From Roseobacter fucihabitans (GTDB lineage: Bacteria > Pseudomonadota > Alphaproteobacteria > Rhodobacterales > Rhodobacteraceae), in contig NZ_CP143423.1 in NCBI RefSeq assembly GCF_014337925.2, positions 2,820,501 through 2,884,500 on the forward strand: 64,000 nt of DNA. The letters are read 5' to 3'. Shown in pieces: positions 54,426 to 63,157 of this stretch (the first letter of the stretch is position 1; each line of letters begins with the position of its first letter). The position numbers and the translations under genes were made by a program. The notes below the pieces were generated by a model, which was not told the origin of the DNA, searched no databases, and saw only the letters and a program-made list of their open reading frames with translations.

Positions 54426-55796
54426 TTACAATGATCGCACGCGGGGTGCGCGCCAATTGGCGGCAGGCTCGATCATCAGTTCATGCAAGGCCCAGACAAG
54501 CGCATCCACCCGGTCAGGCGATCCCTTGCCCTCATAGCCCTGCAACGTCATGCGACACATCTGGTCTTCCAAACCATCAAGCCCAGGCATATGACGCACG
54601 CGCCCTTGCTCATAAAGCGCAGCAATCGGTTCGGCGCGCGCGACCTTCCCGCGGCTGGCATGCACGCTCTTATAGGGCACCAACGGGTCAACCTGGCGCA
54701 AAACCTCAGCGACCATCTGACCGCCCTGGTTTACCTCTGCAACCAGCCGGTCCGCACCATACTGCTTCATAGCGGAAATCGCGGCCTGCGCCCATCCCGC
54801 AGGCGATGCACCCGCGATGGTGCAATCGGCCAGAACGACGGCGCGCCAATCTTGTGGTGCGCCGCCCATTTTTACGCCCGCAACGACAATGCCGCACTCA
54901 TCAGAGCCCGACCCGGAGGTGGTTGCGGGGTCAAGCGCGACAACGATACGGTCCAGATCGGGAGCCTTAAGCACCCGGCATTTTTCCAGACTGGCCGAGG
55001 TCCATAAGGCTCCCTCCGCATCTTCCAGCAAAATACCGTCCAGCTCCTGACGCCCAAGGCGCGTACCCTTGTAACGCTCGCGCACCTCCTCCAGAAACGA
55101 CGCCGCCAAATTCGCGGCATTCGCTTCCGTCGGCGCTTGCGTCAAAACCGTCGAGGGTGATTTCAATAGTTTCTTCAACACATCCACATTGCGCGGGGTG
55201 GTCGTCACACAGACCTGCGGCTTCTCCCCAAGCCGCAGGGCGAATTGTAACATGTCCCATGTGTCCTCGGCCTTCTTCCACTTGGCCAATTCATCCACCC
55301 ATGCCGCGTCGAACTGCGGCCCTCTGAGGCCTTCGGGATCAAAGGCAGAGTGCACCGATGCAATCGCACCGTTTGGCCAAACGAGCCGTTTACGTCCGGC
55401 TTCCCACACCGGACGTCGGTCAGGGGGCGAGCAGGCAAGAATGCCGCTATCGCCGAACACCATCACTTCGCGCACTTGATCGAAGGTTTCACCCACCAAA
55501 GCGACGCGACGGGCGCGCCCCTCATCTGTAGGTTTTGATCCTTCGACCTGTGCGCGGACCCATTCAGCGCCTGCGCGGGTCTTCCCCGCCCCGCGCCCAC
55601 CCATGATGATCCAGGACCGCCAGTCTCCCGTCGGTGGTAATTGATGTTCCATTGCCCAAAATTCAAACAAATAAGGGAGAGCCAGAAGCTCCCCCTCGCT
55701 GAGGTCATTCAAGAATTGGTCCTGTAGGTCGCGTGCAGCGGAGCCTATCCAGCTTGCACCCAATCGAAGCCCGCGCTCTTTCGAGGTCGAGGGCAT
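54426..55796 (-). CDS. GTA g2, large terminase
   Basis: A 456-residue DNA-packaging ATPase-nuclease. Walker A is IIMGGRGAGKTRAG, and the Walker B region is QFDAAWVDELAKW; the nuclease domain includes VVALDPATTSGSGSDECGIVVAG with the metal-binding aspartate. It packages random host DNA headful by headful. The ATG at 55796 lies inside g1; an earlier TTG at 55841 is possible. Confidence 0.92.
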   Translation of the reverse strand: MPSTSKERGLRLGASWIGSAARDLQDQFLNDLSEGELLALPYLFEFWAMEHQLPPTGDWRSWIIMGGRGAGKTRAGAEWVRAQVEGSKPTDEGRARRVALVGETFDQVREVMVFGDSGILACSPPDRRPVWEAGRKRLVWPNGAIASVHSAFDPEGLRGPQFDAAWVDELAKWKKAEDTWDMLQFALRLGEKPQVCVTTTPRNVDVLKKLLKSPSTVLTQAPTEANAANLAASFLEEVRERYKGTRLGRQELDGILLEDAEGALWTSASLEKCRVLKAPDLDRIVVALDPATTSGSGSDECGIVVAGVKMGGAPQDWRAVVLADCTIAGASPAGWAQAAISAMKQYGADRLVAEVNQGGQMVAEVLRQVDPLVPYKSVHASRGKVARAEPIAALYEQGRVRHMPGLDGLEDQMCRMTLQGYEGKGSPDRVDALVWALHELMIEPAANWRAPRVRSL

Positions 55797-56049
55797 AGCC
55801 CCCTTGGACGATTCCTGCGTGTTTGCTGCGACATTCGACAAGGCGATTCTCCACTTTCTGGCAAGTCTCCAAGAGCGACACGGCCTGTGTCACGGTCTTG
55901 GACCCCTGCGCCGTCACTGCACCATCACTTGCGCCGGCCCGTTCTTTGAGGCCTTCGATTTCTTTGCGCAAATCTTGGATGGAACCGATGACTGAATTTA
56001 ACAGATCTTCGGTTTGCGACTCTACGAGCTCTGGGGTTATTAAAGTCAT
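55705..56049 (-). CDS. GTA g1, small terminase-like protein
   Basis: A 114-residue protein (LVESQTEDLLNSVIGSIQDLRKEIEGLKERAG, a coiled-coil, then TVTQAVSLLETCQKVENRLVECRSKHAG). It corresponds in position to R. capsulatus g1, the small terminase partner. It overlaps the start of g2 by about 90 bases, as in other Rhodobacterales. The ATG at 56049 has GAGAGG upstream. Confidence 0.8.
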   Translation of the reverse strand: MTLITPELVESQTEDLLNSVIGSIQDLRKEIEGLKERAGASDGAVTAQGSKTVTQAVSLLETCQKVENRLVECRSKHAGIVQGGYALDLERARASIGCKLDRLRCTRPTGPILE

Positions 56050-56094
56050 TCAGGTTTTACCTCTCATGCGCGTAGTCTCCGCACGAGAGAAACG

Positions 56095-56131
56095 AAAAAA
56101 CGACCCATCGGGATCACTCCCGGGGTCGTTT
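56095..56131 (-). terminator. Strong intrinsic terminator just upstream of GTA gene g1
   Basis: On the minus strand AAACGACCC pairs with GGGTCGTTT, and an inner CGGGA-GTGA-TCCCG stem stacks within it, followed by TTTTTT. It lies between the promoter-like sequence (56157-56185) and the g1 start (56049). It may end transcription arriving from mltG or act as an attenuator in the GTA leader. Confidence 0.8.
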
Positions 56132-56156
56132 GCCCACTTCTTCTAGCATGCCACAA

Positions 56157-56185
56157 GATATACGTGTAACCGTTCGCAAAGTCAA
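56157..56185 (-). promoter_or_regulatory. Sigma70-like promoter upstream of the GTA cluster
   Basis: The minus strand carries TTGACT (56185-56180), 17 bases, then TATATC (56162-56157). Transcription would start near 56149, about 100 bases before g1, so the terminator hairpin would lie in the leader. This is the best promoter match in the 277-bp gap between mltG and g1. Confidence 0.6.
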
Positions 56186-56326
56186 GGTTTTTCAAACCAA
56201 GCGAAAAGGCTAAGCGTACGGTATGGTTAACAAGTTCCTAATTCTCGAGCAGCCAAACCCTCTGACCGACGATCCAATTGCCATCGCGCGCCTGTAAGGT
56301 GGGCTTTCAGGCCACCTCTGCAACAC

Positions 56327-57487
56327 TCAATTCCCGGACGCACGTTCCGCCTCAATCCGGCGCCACTTTGCAACGTTGCGATTATGCTCATCCAGCGTCT
56401 TGGCAAAAGCATGCCCACCCGTCCCGTCGGCCACGAAAAACACGTAATCGGTTTCCAATGGACGCGCCGCCGCCTCAAGGCTCTGCGTTCCGGGGTTCGC
56501 AATCGGTGTAGGCGGCAATCCCTCAATCACATAGGTATTCCACGGCGTGGCCGCACGCAATTCACTGCGCCGCAATCCACGCCCCAAAACGCCCTGCCCC
56601 TTGGTCACCCCGTAAATGACCGTTGGATCCGTCTGCAATCGCATCCCGCGGTTCAGACGGTTCACGAACACACTGGCCACCTGACCGCGTTCCTCAGCGA
56701 CGCCGGTTTCCTTTTCGATGATCGAAGCCAATATCAATAACTCTTCGGGCGTCTGCACCGGCAGATCTTCATCCCTGTTCTGCCAAGCCTCAGCCACGCG
56801 TAACTCCTGAGCACTCTGCATGCGCGCGATAATCTCCGCACGATCATCGCCCGGGCGCACCTCATAACTGTCCGGGGCCAACGACCCCTCCGGCGGCAAT
56901 TCCGCCACGGTGCCTTCCAGCACATCCATCCCCTTCAGGCTCTCCACAACCTGCCAGCTGGTAACGCCCTCCGCCAAAGCCACCCGAAACCGCGTGTCAC
57001 CCTGCGCCTTCTTTTGTACATAAATATCCGGCGTTGCTTCCTCGGCGGGCGTGAAACTCGCGCGCTCCTCGAACCGGTTGGTTTGCGGGTCCAATTCGCG
57101 CACCTGCACGCCAAGCCGGTTCACACCAATGCGATATACCACCTCTGTGCCACAGGTGCTCGCACCGCCCCGCGTCACGACATCCACAATCTCAGCCATG
57201 GAGGCTCCGGGATCAACCAGATAGCTCCCGGCCTTCAACTGGCTGGTCTTATCCGCGTAATCCGCCCCCATGCGAAAAATCACCGGCGATGTGACCGCCC
57301 CCTGATTTTCAAGCTCCGCACTGACGCGCCGCATGTTCGTCCCGCTTGGCACCTGCAGGCAAATCGCCTGCTCCAACGGTCCGGAACCGTCATACTGCCC
57401 TTTGCCCCACAGGATCAGCCCGCCCATCAGGAACAAGAGCACGATCAGCATGGTCACGGCATTGGAGGCGATATGTCGCCACATCAT
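56327..57487 (-). CDS. mltG: Endolytic murein transglycosylase
   Basis: A 386-residue membrane-anchored lytic transglycosylase that sets glycan strand length. N-terminal helix AVTMLIVLLFLMGGLILWGKGQY, then a LysM-like region, then the YceG domain with the catalytic glutamate in LILASIIEKETGVAEERGQVASVFVNRL and YVIEGLPPTPIANPGTQSLEAA. Overlaps fabF by 4 bases (ATGA), a common pairing in alphaproteobacteria. Confidence 0.92.
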   Translation of the reverse strand: MMWRHIASNAVTMLIVLLFLMGGLILWGKGQYDGSGPLEQAICLQVPSGTNMRRVSAELENQGAVTSPVIFRMGADYADKTSQLKAGSYLVDPGASMAEIVDVVTRGGASTCGTEVVYRIGVNRLGVQVRELDPQTNRFEERASFTPAEEATPDIYVQKKAQGDTRFRVALAEGVTSWQVVESLKGMDVLEGTVAELPPEGSLAPDSYEVRPGDDRAEIIARMQSAQELRVAEAWQNRDEDLPVQTPEELLILASIIEKETGVAEERGQVASVFVNRLNRGMRLQTDPTVIYGVTKGQGVLGRGLRRSELRAATPWNTYVIEGLPPTPIANPGTQSLEAAARPLETDYVFFVADGTGGHAFAKTLDEHNRNVAKWRRIEAERASGN

Positions 57488-58743
57488 CTGACCTTTCCAA
57501 AGATCACACTGGCGTTTGTCCCACCAAAGCCAAAGGAGTTGGACAGCGCCACATCCACCTTGCGCTCGCGTTTCGCGTTTCGAGCCAGATCAATCGGTGT
57601 TTCAACCGCCGGATTATCGAGGTTGATCGTCGGCGGTACCACCTGATCCCGGATCGCCAGGATCGAGAAAATCGCCTCAATCGCACCGGCAGCGCCCAAC
57701 AGATGGCCCGTTGAGGATTTGGTTGAGGACATCGTGACATTGCCCGCATGATCCCCCATGACCCGCTCCACCGCGCCCAACTCAATGGTATCCGCCATGG
57801 TCGATGTCCCATGCGCGTTGATGTAATCGACATCCGTCGCGGCCAACCCGGCATTGCGCAGCGCATTGCGCATGGCGCGCTCACCGCCCTCACCATCCTC
57901 GGAGGGCGCGGTGATGTGGTAGGCATCGCCCGACAGACCATAGCCCAGAACTTCAGCGTAAATCTTTGCGCCGCGTGCTTTGGCATGCTCATATTCTTCG
58001 AGGATCACGACACCCGCGCCCTCACCCATCACGAAACCATCCCGGTCCACATCATAGGGGCGGCTGGCTTTGGTCGGATCATCGCCCCGCTTGGTGCTCA
58101 GCGCCTTGCAGGCATTGAACCCGGCAATACCAATCTCGCAAATCGCCGCTTCCGCACCGCCCGCCACCATCACATCCGCATCGCCAAATGAAATCAAACG
58201 GCTGGCATCGCCAATCGCATGCGCACCGGTCGAACAGGCCGTCACCACGGAATGGTTGGGCCCCTTGAAGCCGTATTTGATCGACAGCTGCCCCGAGATC
58301 AGATTAATCAACGCCCCCGGCACAAAGAAGGGCGACACGCGACGCGGCCCCTTTTCATGCATCATAACGGCGGTATTGGCGATGGAATTCAGCCCGCCGA
58401 TGCCCGACCCGATCAACACACCCGTGCGCTCAAGGCTTTCGCGGTCCGTCGGCATCCAGCCGGAATCCTCGACCGCCTGTTGTGCGGCGGCCAGACCAAA
58501 AAGGATAAACGTATCCACCTTGCGCTGATCCTTGGGCGCCATGTAGGCGTCCGCATTGAACGTCCCATCAGAGCCATCGCCCAACGGCACTTCGCAAGCA
58601 TATTGCGTGACCAGTTTACTGGGATCAAACCCGGTGATCGGGCCCGCACCCGAATGACCAGCCAGAAGCCGCGACCAGCTTGCCTCGACCCCATCTGCCA
58701 GCGGTGTAACCAGACCCAGACCTGTGACCACTACTCTGCGCAT
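57484..58743 (-). CDS. fabF: Beta-ketoacyl-ACP synthase II
   Basis: A 419-residue condensing enzyme that elongates fatty acids. Catalytic cysteine in VVTACSTGAHAIG and the two histidines in NAHGTSTMADTIEL and KSSTGHLLGAAGA are intact. ATG at 58743 (MRRVVVTGLGLVTPLADG) with GAGGGG upstream; the open frame continues 21 codons without conservation. Confidence 0.95.
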   Translation of the reverse strand: MRRVVVTGLGLVTPLADGVEASWSRLLAGHSGAGPITGFDPSKLVTQYACEVPLGDGSDGTFNADAYMAPKDQRKVDTFILFGLAAAQQAVEDSGWMPTDRESLERTGVLIGSGIGGLNSIANTAVMMHEKGPRRVSPFFVPGALINLISGQLSIKYGFKGPNHSVVTACSTGAHAIGDASRLISFGDADVMVAGGAEAAICEIGIAGFNACKALSTKRGDDPTKASRPYDVDRDGFVMGEGAGVVILEEYEHAKARGAKIYAEVLGYGLSGDAYHITAPSEDGEGGERAMRNALRNAGLAATDVDYINAHGTSTMADTIELGAVERVMGDHAGNVTMSSTKSSTGHLLGAAGAIEAIFSILAIRDQVVPPTINLDNPAVETPIDLARNAKRERKVDVALSNSFGFGGTNASVIFGKVR

Positions 58744-58832
58744 CTTGATGCCCCTCTTCGTTTCGTCCCCCCCATACAGCCTTGCGCGGTTTTTGTGCAA
58801 GGGCATCTGGTGGGGTTCGCGCTATCACGCGT

Positions 58833-59366
58833 CTATTGCGGCGGCCCTTTTCGCACCATCAACGAGACTACACTGCCTTCGTATTCGGTTTCACGCAGGG
58901 GGCAATATCCGACCGCCTCCGCGATCTTAATGGACGCCCCGTGCTCAGGAGCCACCATACAAACCAACTGGCCCGTCACCACACGATCAAACCAATCATG
59001 CGCAGCCCGCACCGCCTCAAGCCCGAACCCCTGCCCATGCGCATCCGGGGCCAAGACCCAGCCCGCTTCTGGAAATTGGTCGAAATCATCGCCAAGATCT
59101 CGCTTGGCATAGAAAAATCCGACCTGACCACACATGTCAGGAGCACGGTGGCGGTGAATGGCCCATTGCCCGAAACCGGTGATCTGCCAATGACCTGCAT
59201 GGCGCAGAAACGCCGCCCAGGATTTGCTGCGCGCCCAGGGCTCCCCGTTGATATGGCGCACCACCTCCGGCATCGCCCAGATTTCGGCGAATCTGCCAAA
59301 ATCCTCCGGACGCATCCCCCGCAGGGTCAGGCGGGCCGTGTTGATTGTCGGTATCGTGCGCGACAT
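58833..59366 (-). CDS. GNAT-family N-acetyltransferase (RimJ/RimL-like)
   Basis: A 177-residue acetyltransferase_3 type protein: TARLTLRGMRPEDFGRFAEI, GQWAIHRHRAPDMCGQVGFF and AHGQGFGLEAVRAAHDWF with the acetyl-CoA-binding (Q/R)xxGxG/A loop (HGQGFGLE), then GASIKIAEAVGYCPLRETEYEGSVV. The acceptor is unknown. It sits between acpP and fabF but after the acpP terminator, so it is probably transcribed separately. Confidence 0.85.
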   Translation of the reverse strand: MSRTIPTINTARLTLRGMRPEDFGRFAEIWAMPEVVRHINGEPWARSKSWAAFLRHAGHWQITGFGQWAIHRHRAPDMCGQVGFFYAKRDLGDDFDQFPEAGWVLAPDAHGQGFGLEAVRAAHDWFDRVVTGQLVCMVAPEHGASIKIAEAVGYCPLRETEYEGSVVSLMVRKGPPQ

Positions 59367-59465
59367 CTTGCTGCCTCTGCTGTGAAGGTGGGGTTTTGCA
59401 CCCTCTGGAGCCAGAATTGCGCGAACACAGCCACCATTTCAACCCCCGAGCACGGCCGTAACACC

Positions 59466-59494
59466 AAAAAGCGCCCCTCCTTGCGGAAAGACGC
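59466..59494 (-). terminator. Intrinsic terminator after acpP
   Basis: On the minus strand GCGTCTTTCC and GGAGGGGCGC pair completely (with G-U pairs) around the tetraloop GCAA, followed by five T residues. It lies 40 bases after the acpP stop. Confidence 0.85.
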
Positions 59495-59533
59495 CTTTGA
59501 TTTTTGCACCGCCGGGAAAGACCCGGCTGCTGC

Positions 59534-59767
59534 TCAGGACGCTTCGGAAATAAACTTCACCGCATCGCCAAAAGTCTGAATTGTTTCGGCTGCGTCATCA
59601 GGAATTTCGATGCCGAACTCTTCTTCAAAAGCCATCACCAGCTCAACAGTGTCGAGGCTGTCAGCGCCGAGGTCGTCGATGAACGAAGCGTTTTCGACCA
59701 CTTTGCCCTCTTCAACACCCAGGTGCTCCACAACGATTTTCTTAACGCGATCTGCGATGTCGCTCAT
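59534..59767 (-). CDS. acpP: Acyl carrier protein
   Basis: A 77-residue acidic carrier. The phosphopantetheine attachment serine is S37 in [11 protein letters not shown]. The neighbours fabD, fabG and fabF fit the classical fab cluster. GAGGG precedes the ATG. Confidence 0.97.
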   Translation of the reverse strand: MSDIADRVKKIVVEHLGVEEGKVVENASFIDDLGADSLDTVELVMAFEEEFGIEIPDDAAETIQTFGDAVKFISEAS

Positions 59768-60018
59768 AGTAGTCCCTCATTCGTTCGGGCCAAAAATGGC
59801 CCCTTTCGGTTGTTCCCCGCCCCGTCACTTTCGAGATCGGCAAACGTTTGCCCCCAAAAGGGCGGCTCTGTCCTGCGCGGCGCCCATAACGAGGCGCTTG
59901 GCCGGATCGTCATACACATGAAACTCATGTGCAGGGTCAAATCTGCGCCCCCTTTAGCACAAGAGGCGACGATGGCAAACGGATTGTGCACTCTTCATAC
60001 GTGTCGTGCAAACCCCAA

Positions 60019-60756
60019 TTACAACATGGCCATACCGCCATTCACATGCAAGGTCGTACCCGTGACATACCCCGCTTCCGGGCTGCAAAGATACAGGACC
60101 GCCGCGCTGATCTCCGCCGGTGTCCCCATGCGACCGGCAGGGATTTGCCCCATGATCGCGGATTTCTGATCCTCGTTCAGCTTATCCGTCATCGCCGTTT
60201 CGATGAACCCCGGTGCTACCGCGTTCACTGTAATCCCCCGGCTTGCGACCTCATAGGCGAGGCTCTTTGACATGCCAATCATGCCCGCCTTGGAGGCCGC
60301 ATAATTGGCCTGTCCGGGATTACCGGTCGCGCCCACGATGCTCGAAATATTGACGATCCGCCCCCAGCGGGCCTTCATCATGCCCCGCATCACGCCTTTG
60401 CAAAGCTTGAAAGTCGCCGTCAGGTTAACATCTAGAACCGACCGCCACTCCTCATCCGACATGCGCATGAACAGATTGTCGCGCGTGATTCCGGCGTTAT
60501 TGACCAGAATATCAACCGATCCCATCGCCTCGATGGCCTGTTTGGGCAAAGCCTCAACCGCGGCCATATCGCTCAGATTACACGGCAGCACATGCGCCCG
60601 CTCCCCCAATTCAGCTGCCAGCGCTTCCAGCGGTTCCACCCGTGTGCCCGACAAGCCAACGCTTGCGCCCGCCCCGTGCAAATGGCGCGCGATCTCGGCT
60701 CCAATGCCACCCGATGCACCGGTCACCAGCGCGTTCTTTCCCGTCAAATCAAACAT
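60019..60756 (-). CDS. fabG: 3-oxoacyl-ACP reductase
   Basis: A 245-residue SDR enzyme that reduces 3-oxoacyl-ACP with NADPH. Cofactor loop TGASGGIGA, VNNAGIT, and the catalytic S139 (VNISSIVG), Y152 and K156 (NYAASKAG) are present. It lies 6 bases after fabD; 251 bases separate it from acpP, which may hold a separate acpP promoter. Confidence 0.95.
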   Translation of the reverse strand: MFDLTGKNALVTGASGGIGAEIARHLHGAGASVGLSGTRVEPLEALAAELGERAHVLPCNLSDMAAVEALPKQAIEAMGSVDILVNNAGITRDNLFMRMSDEEWRSVLDVNLTATFKLCKGVMRGMMKARWGRIVNISSIVGATGNPGQANYAASKAGMIGMSKSLAYEVASRGITVNAVAPGFIETAMTDKLNEDQKSAIMGQIPAGRMGTPAEISAAVLYLCSPEAGYVTGTTLHVNGGMAML

Positions 60757-60762
60757 GACCCT

Positions 60763-61695
60763 CTATCCTTCCACTGCCGCTTTGATGTCATCAGGTGCGC
60801 CGATATTGCGCGTGACGCTGTCCTTGGCGATGCGCCTTATCATACCGCTCAAGGCCTTGCCCGCGCCGATTTCCCAGAATTCCGTAACGTCCTGCGCGAC
60901 CATCCATTCAACGGAGGTCTTCCAGCGCACCTGTCCCGTGACCTGCTCAATCAGCCGGGTGCGGATCTCTGCGGGATCACTTATGGCCTCTGCCAGCACG
61001 TTGGAGACAAGCGGCACGCTGGGGGCCTGCATCGCAACATCCGCCAGCGCCGCGGCCATTTTTTCCGCCGCAGGAGCCATCAGCGCACAATGAAACGGTG
61101 CGGAAACCGGCAGCATCAGCGCGCGTTTGGCCCCGGCTTCCTTGGCCAGCACAATGGCGCGTTCAACCGCCTCCCTGTCACCGGAAACGACATTCTGCGC
61201 GGGGTCATTTTCATTGGCAACCTGGCACACCTGCCCCTCAGCCGCGCGCGCCGCCACATCCGTGGCCGCCGCGTAATCCAGCCCCAAAATCGCCGCCATC
61301 GCGCCCACGCCCACTGGAACGGCATGCTGCATCGCCTGTCCCCGCACGCGCAACAGACGCGCCGTATCGCCCAGGCTGAACGTCCCCGCTGCGGCCAATG
61401 CGGAATATTCACCCAGCGAATGCCCGGCCACAAATTGCGCCTTATCGAGGGTCGCGCCTTCGGCTTCCAACGCCCGCAGGGCCGCGATCGACGTTGCCAT
61501 CAAAGCGGGCTGCGCATTTTCCGTCAGGGTCAGTGTTTGAATATCCCCCTCCCAGATCAGCGCGCTCAACTTCTCTCCGAGCGCAGCGTCGACCTCTTCA
61601 AAAACCGCGCGCGCCGCCGGATAGGCCTCGGCCAACGCCCGCCCCATCCCAATGGTCTGCGCGCCCTGCCCTGGAAAAACAAATGCGATGCTCAT
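60763..61695 (-). CDS. fabD: Malonyl-CoA:ACP transacylase
   Basis: A 310-residue enzyme. FVFPGQGAQTIGMG, the nucleophile S93 in AGHSLGEYSAL and the histidine in VSAPFHCALM are intact. I chose the ATG at 61695 (MSIAFVFPGQG) with GGGGAGG upstream; the open frame continues 51 codons into the divergent gap without conservation. Confidence 0.95.
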   Translation of the reverse strand: MSIAFVFPGQGAQTIGMGRALAEAYPAARAVFEEVDAALGEKLSALIWEGDIQTLTLTENAQPALMATSIAALRALEAEGATLDKAQFVAGHSLGEYSALAAAGTFSLGDTARLLRVRGQAMQHAVPVGVGAMAAILGLDYAAATDVAARAAEGQVCQVANENDPAQNVVSGDREAVERAIVLAKEAGAKRALMLPVSAPFHCALMAPAAEKMAAALADVAMQAPSVPLVSNVLAEAISDPAEIRTRLIEQVTGQVRWKTSVEWMVAQDVTEFWEIGAGKALSGMIRRIAKDSVTRNIGAPDDIKAAVEG

Positions 61696-61894
61696 GAAAT
61701 CGCCTCCCCTGTGGTTTGTTGTTTCCGGCTTAGCCCGCACAATCGGGCGTGGCAACGGGGCCGAGCGCAATTCCTGGCCGCCTAGGGCTTGCAAGCCACG
61801 CATCTGCGCGCGAAGGCTGTGCACGTCCTGCCATTGCCGTTGCCGCAATTGCGGTTAGGTTCAGACTAACACTTGCGACTCCCGGAGACCTGCG

Positions 61895-63094
61895 ATGCCC
61901 CTGTCCAATTCCGCCACGCATTACGGCGCGATCACCAAAACCTTTCACTGGCTGACCGCGCTACTGATCCTGACGCTGATCCCGCTGGGCATCTATGCCA
62001 ATGATCTGCCCTATGACACCTCCCAACAGTTAGCGCGCAAAGCCTGGCTGTTCTCGCTTCATAAAACATTGGGCGTCACGGTCTTCTTTACCGCGCTGGC
62101 GCGAATCCTCTGGGCGATCAGCCAACCCAAACCCGGCCTGCTGCATGCCGACCGCAAGCTCGAAAGCCTCGCGGCTGAAACCGTGCATTGGCTGCTCTAT
62201 GGCTCGCTGTTGCTGGTGCCGCTCTCGGGATGGGTACATCATGCGGCGACGGATGGTTTCGCGCCGATCTGGTGGCCGCTGGGCCAGAACCTGCCTTTCA
62301 TTCCGAAATCCGAATCCCTCGCAAATGCGGCGGCTGGGTTGCACATCGTTTTCGAACGCGTTCTGGTCGTTTCGATCCTGCTGCATGTTGCCGGAGCCTT
62401 GAAACATCACCTCATTGACAAGGACGTCACCCTGCGGCGGATGTTGCCCGGCACGCCGAGGGTTCCCCGGACCGGCGGCGGCCATCGCATCGTGCTGCCC
62501 CTGTTCAGCGCGGTTGTGATCTGGGCGGGCGCGCTTTCGGTTGGCGCCGCGCTGAACCTCTATTCGGGTCACAGCACCGCCGTGAGTGCCGCATCCCTGG
62601 AGGAGGTCCAATCGGATTGGAGCGTGCAGGAGGGCGAGCTTGCCATCGTCGTCCAACAACTCGGCTCGGACGTGCGGGGCAGTTTCGCGGATTGGACAGC
62701 AAAGATCAGCTTTGATGAAACCGTCACCACGGGCGTTGCGGGCAACGTCGAGGTGACGGTCTCTATCGGATCGCTGACCCTCGGCTCGGTTACAACTCAA
62801 GCGCTGGATACGGATTTTTTCAACGCAGAGGCTTTCCCGATCGCGCTCTTCCAGGCCGAGATCATACGCTCGGACATCGGATATGAGGCACAGGGCAGCC
62901 TCACCATCAAAGATCAATCCATGCCCGTGAACCTGCCCTTTACGCTCGAAATCGTGGACGGCGTCGCCACAATGCAGGGCAGCACTCAATTGGACCGGCG
63001 TGATTTCGCCATCGGCAACGGGCAGAAGGACGAAGGCACCCTTGGGTTCAATGTGGCGGTCGAAGTGTCCTTGAGCGCGGCACGATCGCAATAG
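61895..63094 (+). CDS. Cytochrome b561-YceI fusion protein
   Basis: A 399-residue protein. Residues about 8-185 form a four-helix cytochrome b561 (HYGAITKTFHWLTALLILTLIPLGIYA, FSLHKTLGVTVFFTALARILWA, LYGSLLLVPLSGWVHHAA, GLHIVFERVLVVSILLHVAGALKHH) with the histidines for two b-type haems. After a further helix (IVLPLFSAVVIWAGALSVGAALNLY) residues about 235-399 form a YceI lipid-binding lipocalin-like barrel in the periplasm. Known fusions of this kind suggest membrane electron transfer linked to a bound isoprenoid quinone or lipid. It converges on a separate yceI gene. Confidence 0.88.
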   Translation: MPLSNSATHYGAITKTFHWLTALLILTLIPLGIYANDLPYDTSQQLARKAWLFSLHKTLGVTVFFTALARILWAISQPKPGLLHADRKLESLAAETVHWLLYGSLLLVPLSGWVHHAATDGFAPIWWPLGQNLPFIPKSESLANAAAGLHIVFERVLVVSILLHVAGALKHHLIDKDVTLRRMLPGTPRVPRTGGGHRIVLPLFSAVVIWAGALSVGAALNLYSGHSTAVSAASLEEVQSDWSVQEGELAIVVQQLGSDVRGSFADWTAKISFDETVTTGVAGNVEVTVSIGSLTLGSVTTQALDTDFFNAEAFPIALFQAEIIRSDIGYEAQGSLTIKDQSMPVNLPFTLEIVDGVATMQGSTQLDRRDFAIGNGQKDEGTLGFNVAVEVSLSAARSQ

Positions 63095-63109
63095 GGGCGG
63101 TGGCAACGA

Positions 63110-63136
63110 AAAAGGCCGCCTCATCAGGGCGGCCTT
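63110..63136. terminator. Bidirectional intrinsic terminator
   Basis: AAGGCCGCC and GGCGGCCTT form a perfect 9-bp stem around TCATCAG, with A residues on one side and T residues on the other. It lies between the convergent fusion gene and yceI and can serve both. Confidence 0.85.
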
Positions 63137-63157
63137 TTCCGGGGTAAGGGCGGTGGA

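Noticed and set aside
62030..63124. A 364-codon minus-strand open frame opposite the cytochrome b561-YceI fusion
   Set aside because: The plus-strand product has clear haem-binding helices and a YceI barrel; the antisense frame has no family character.
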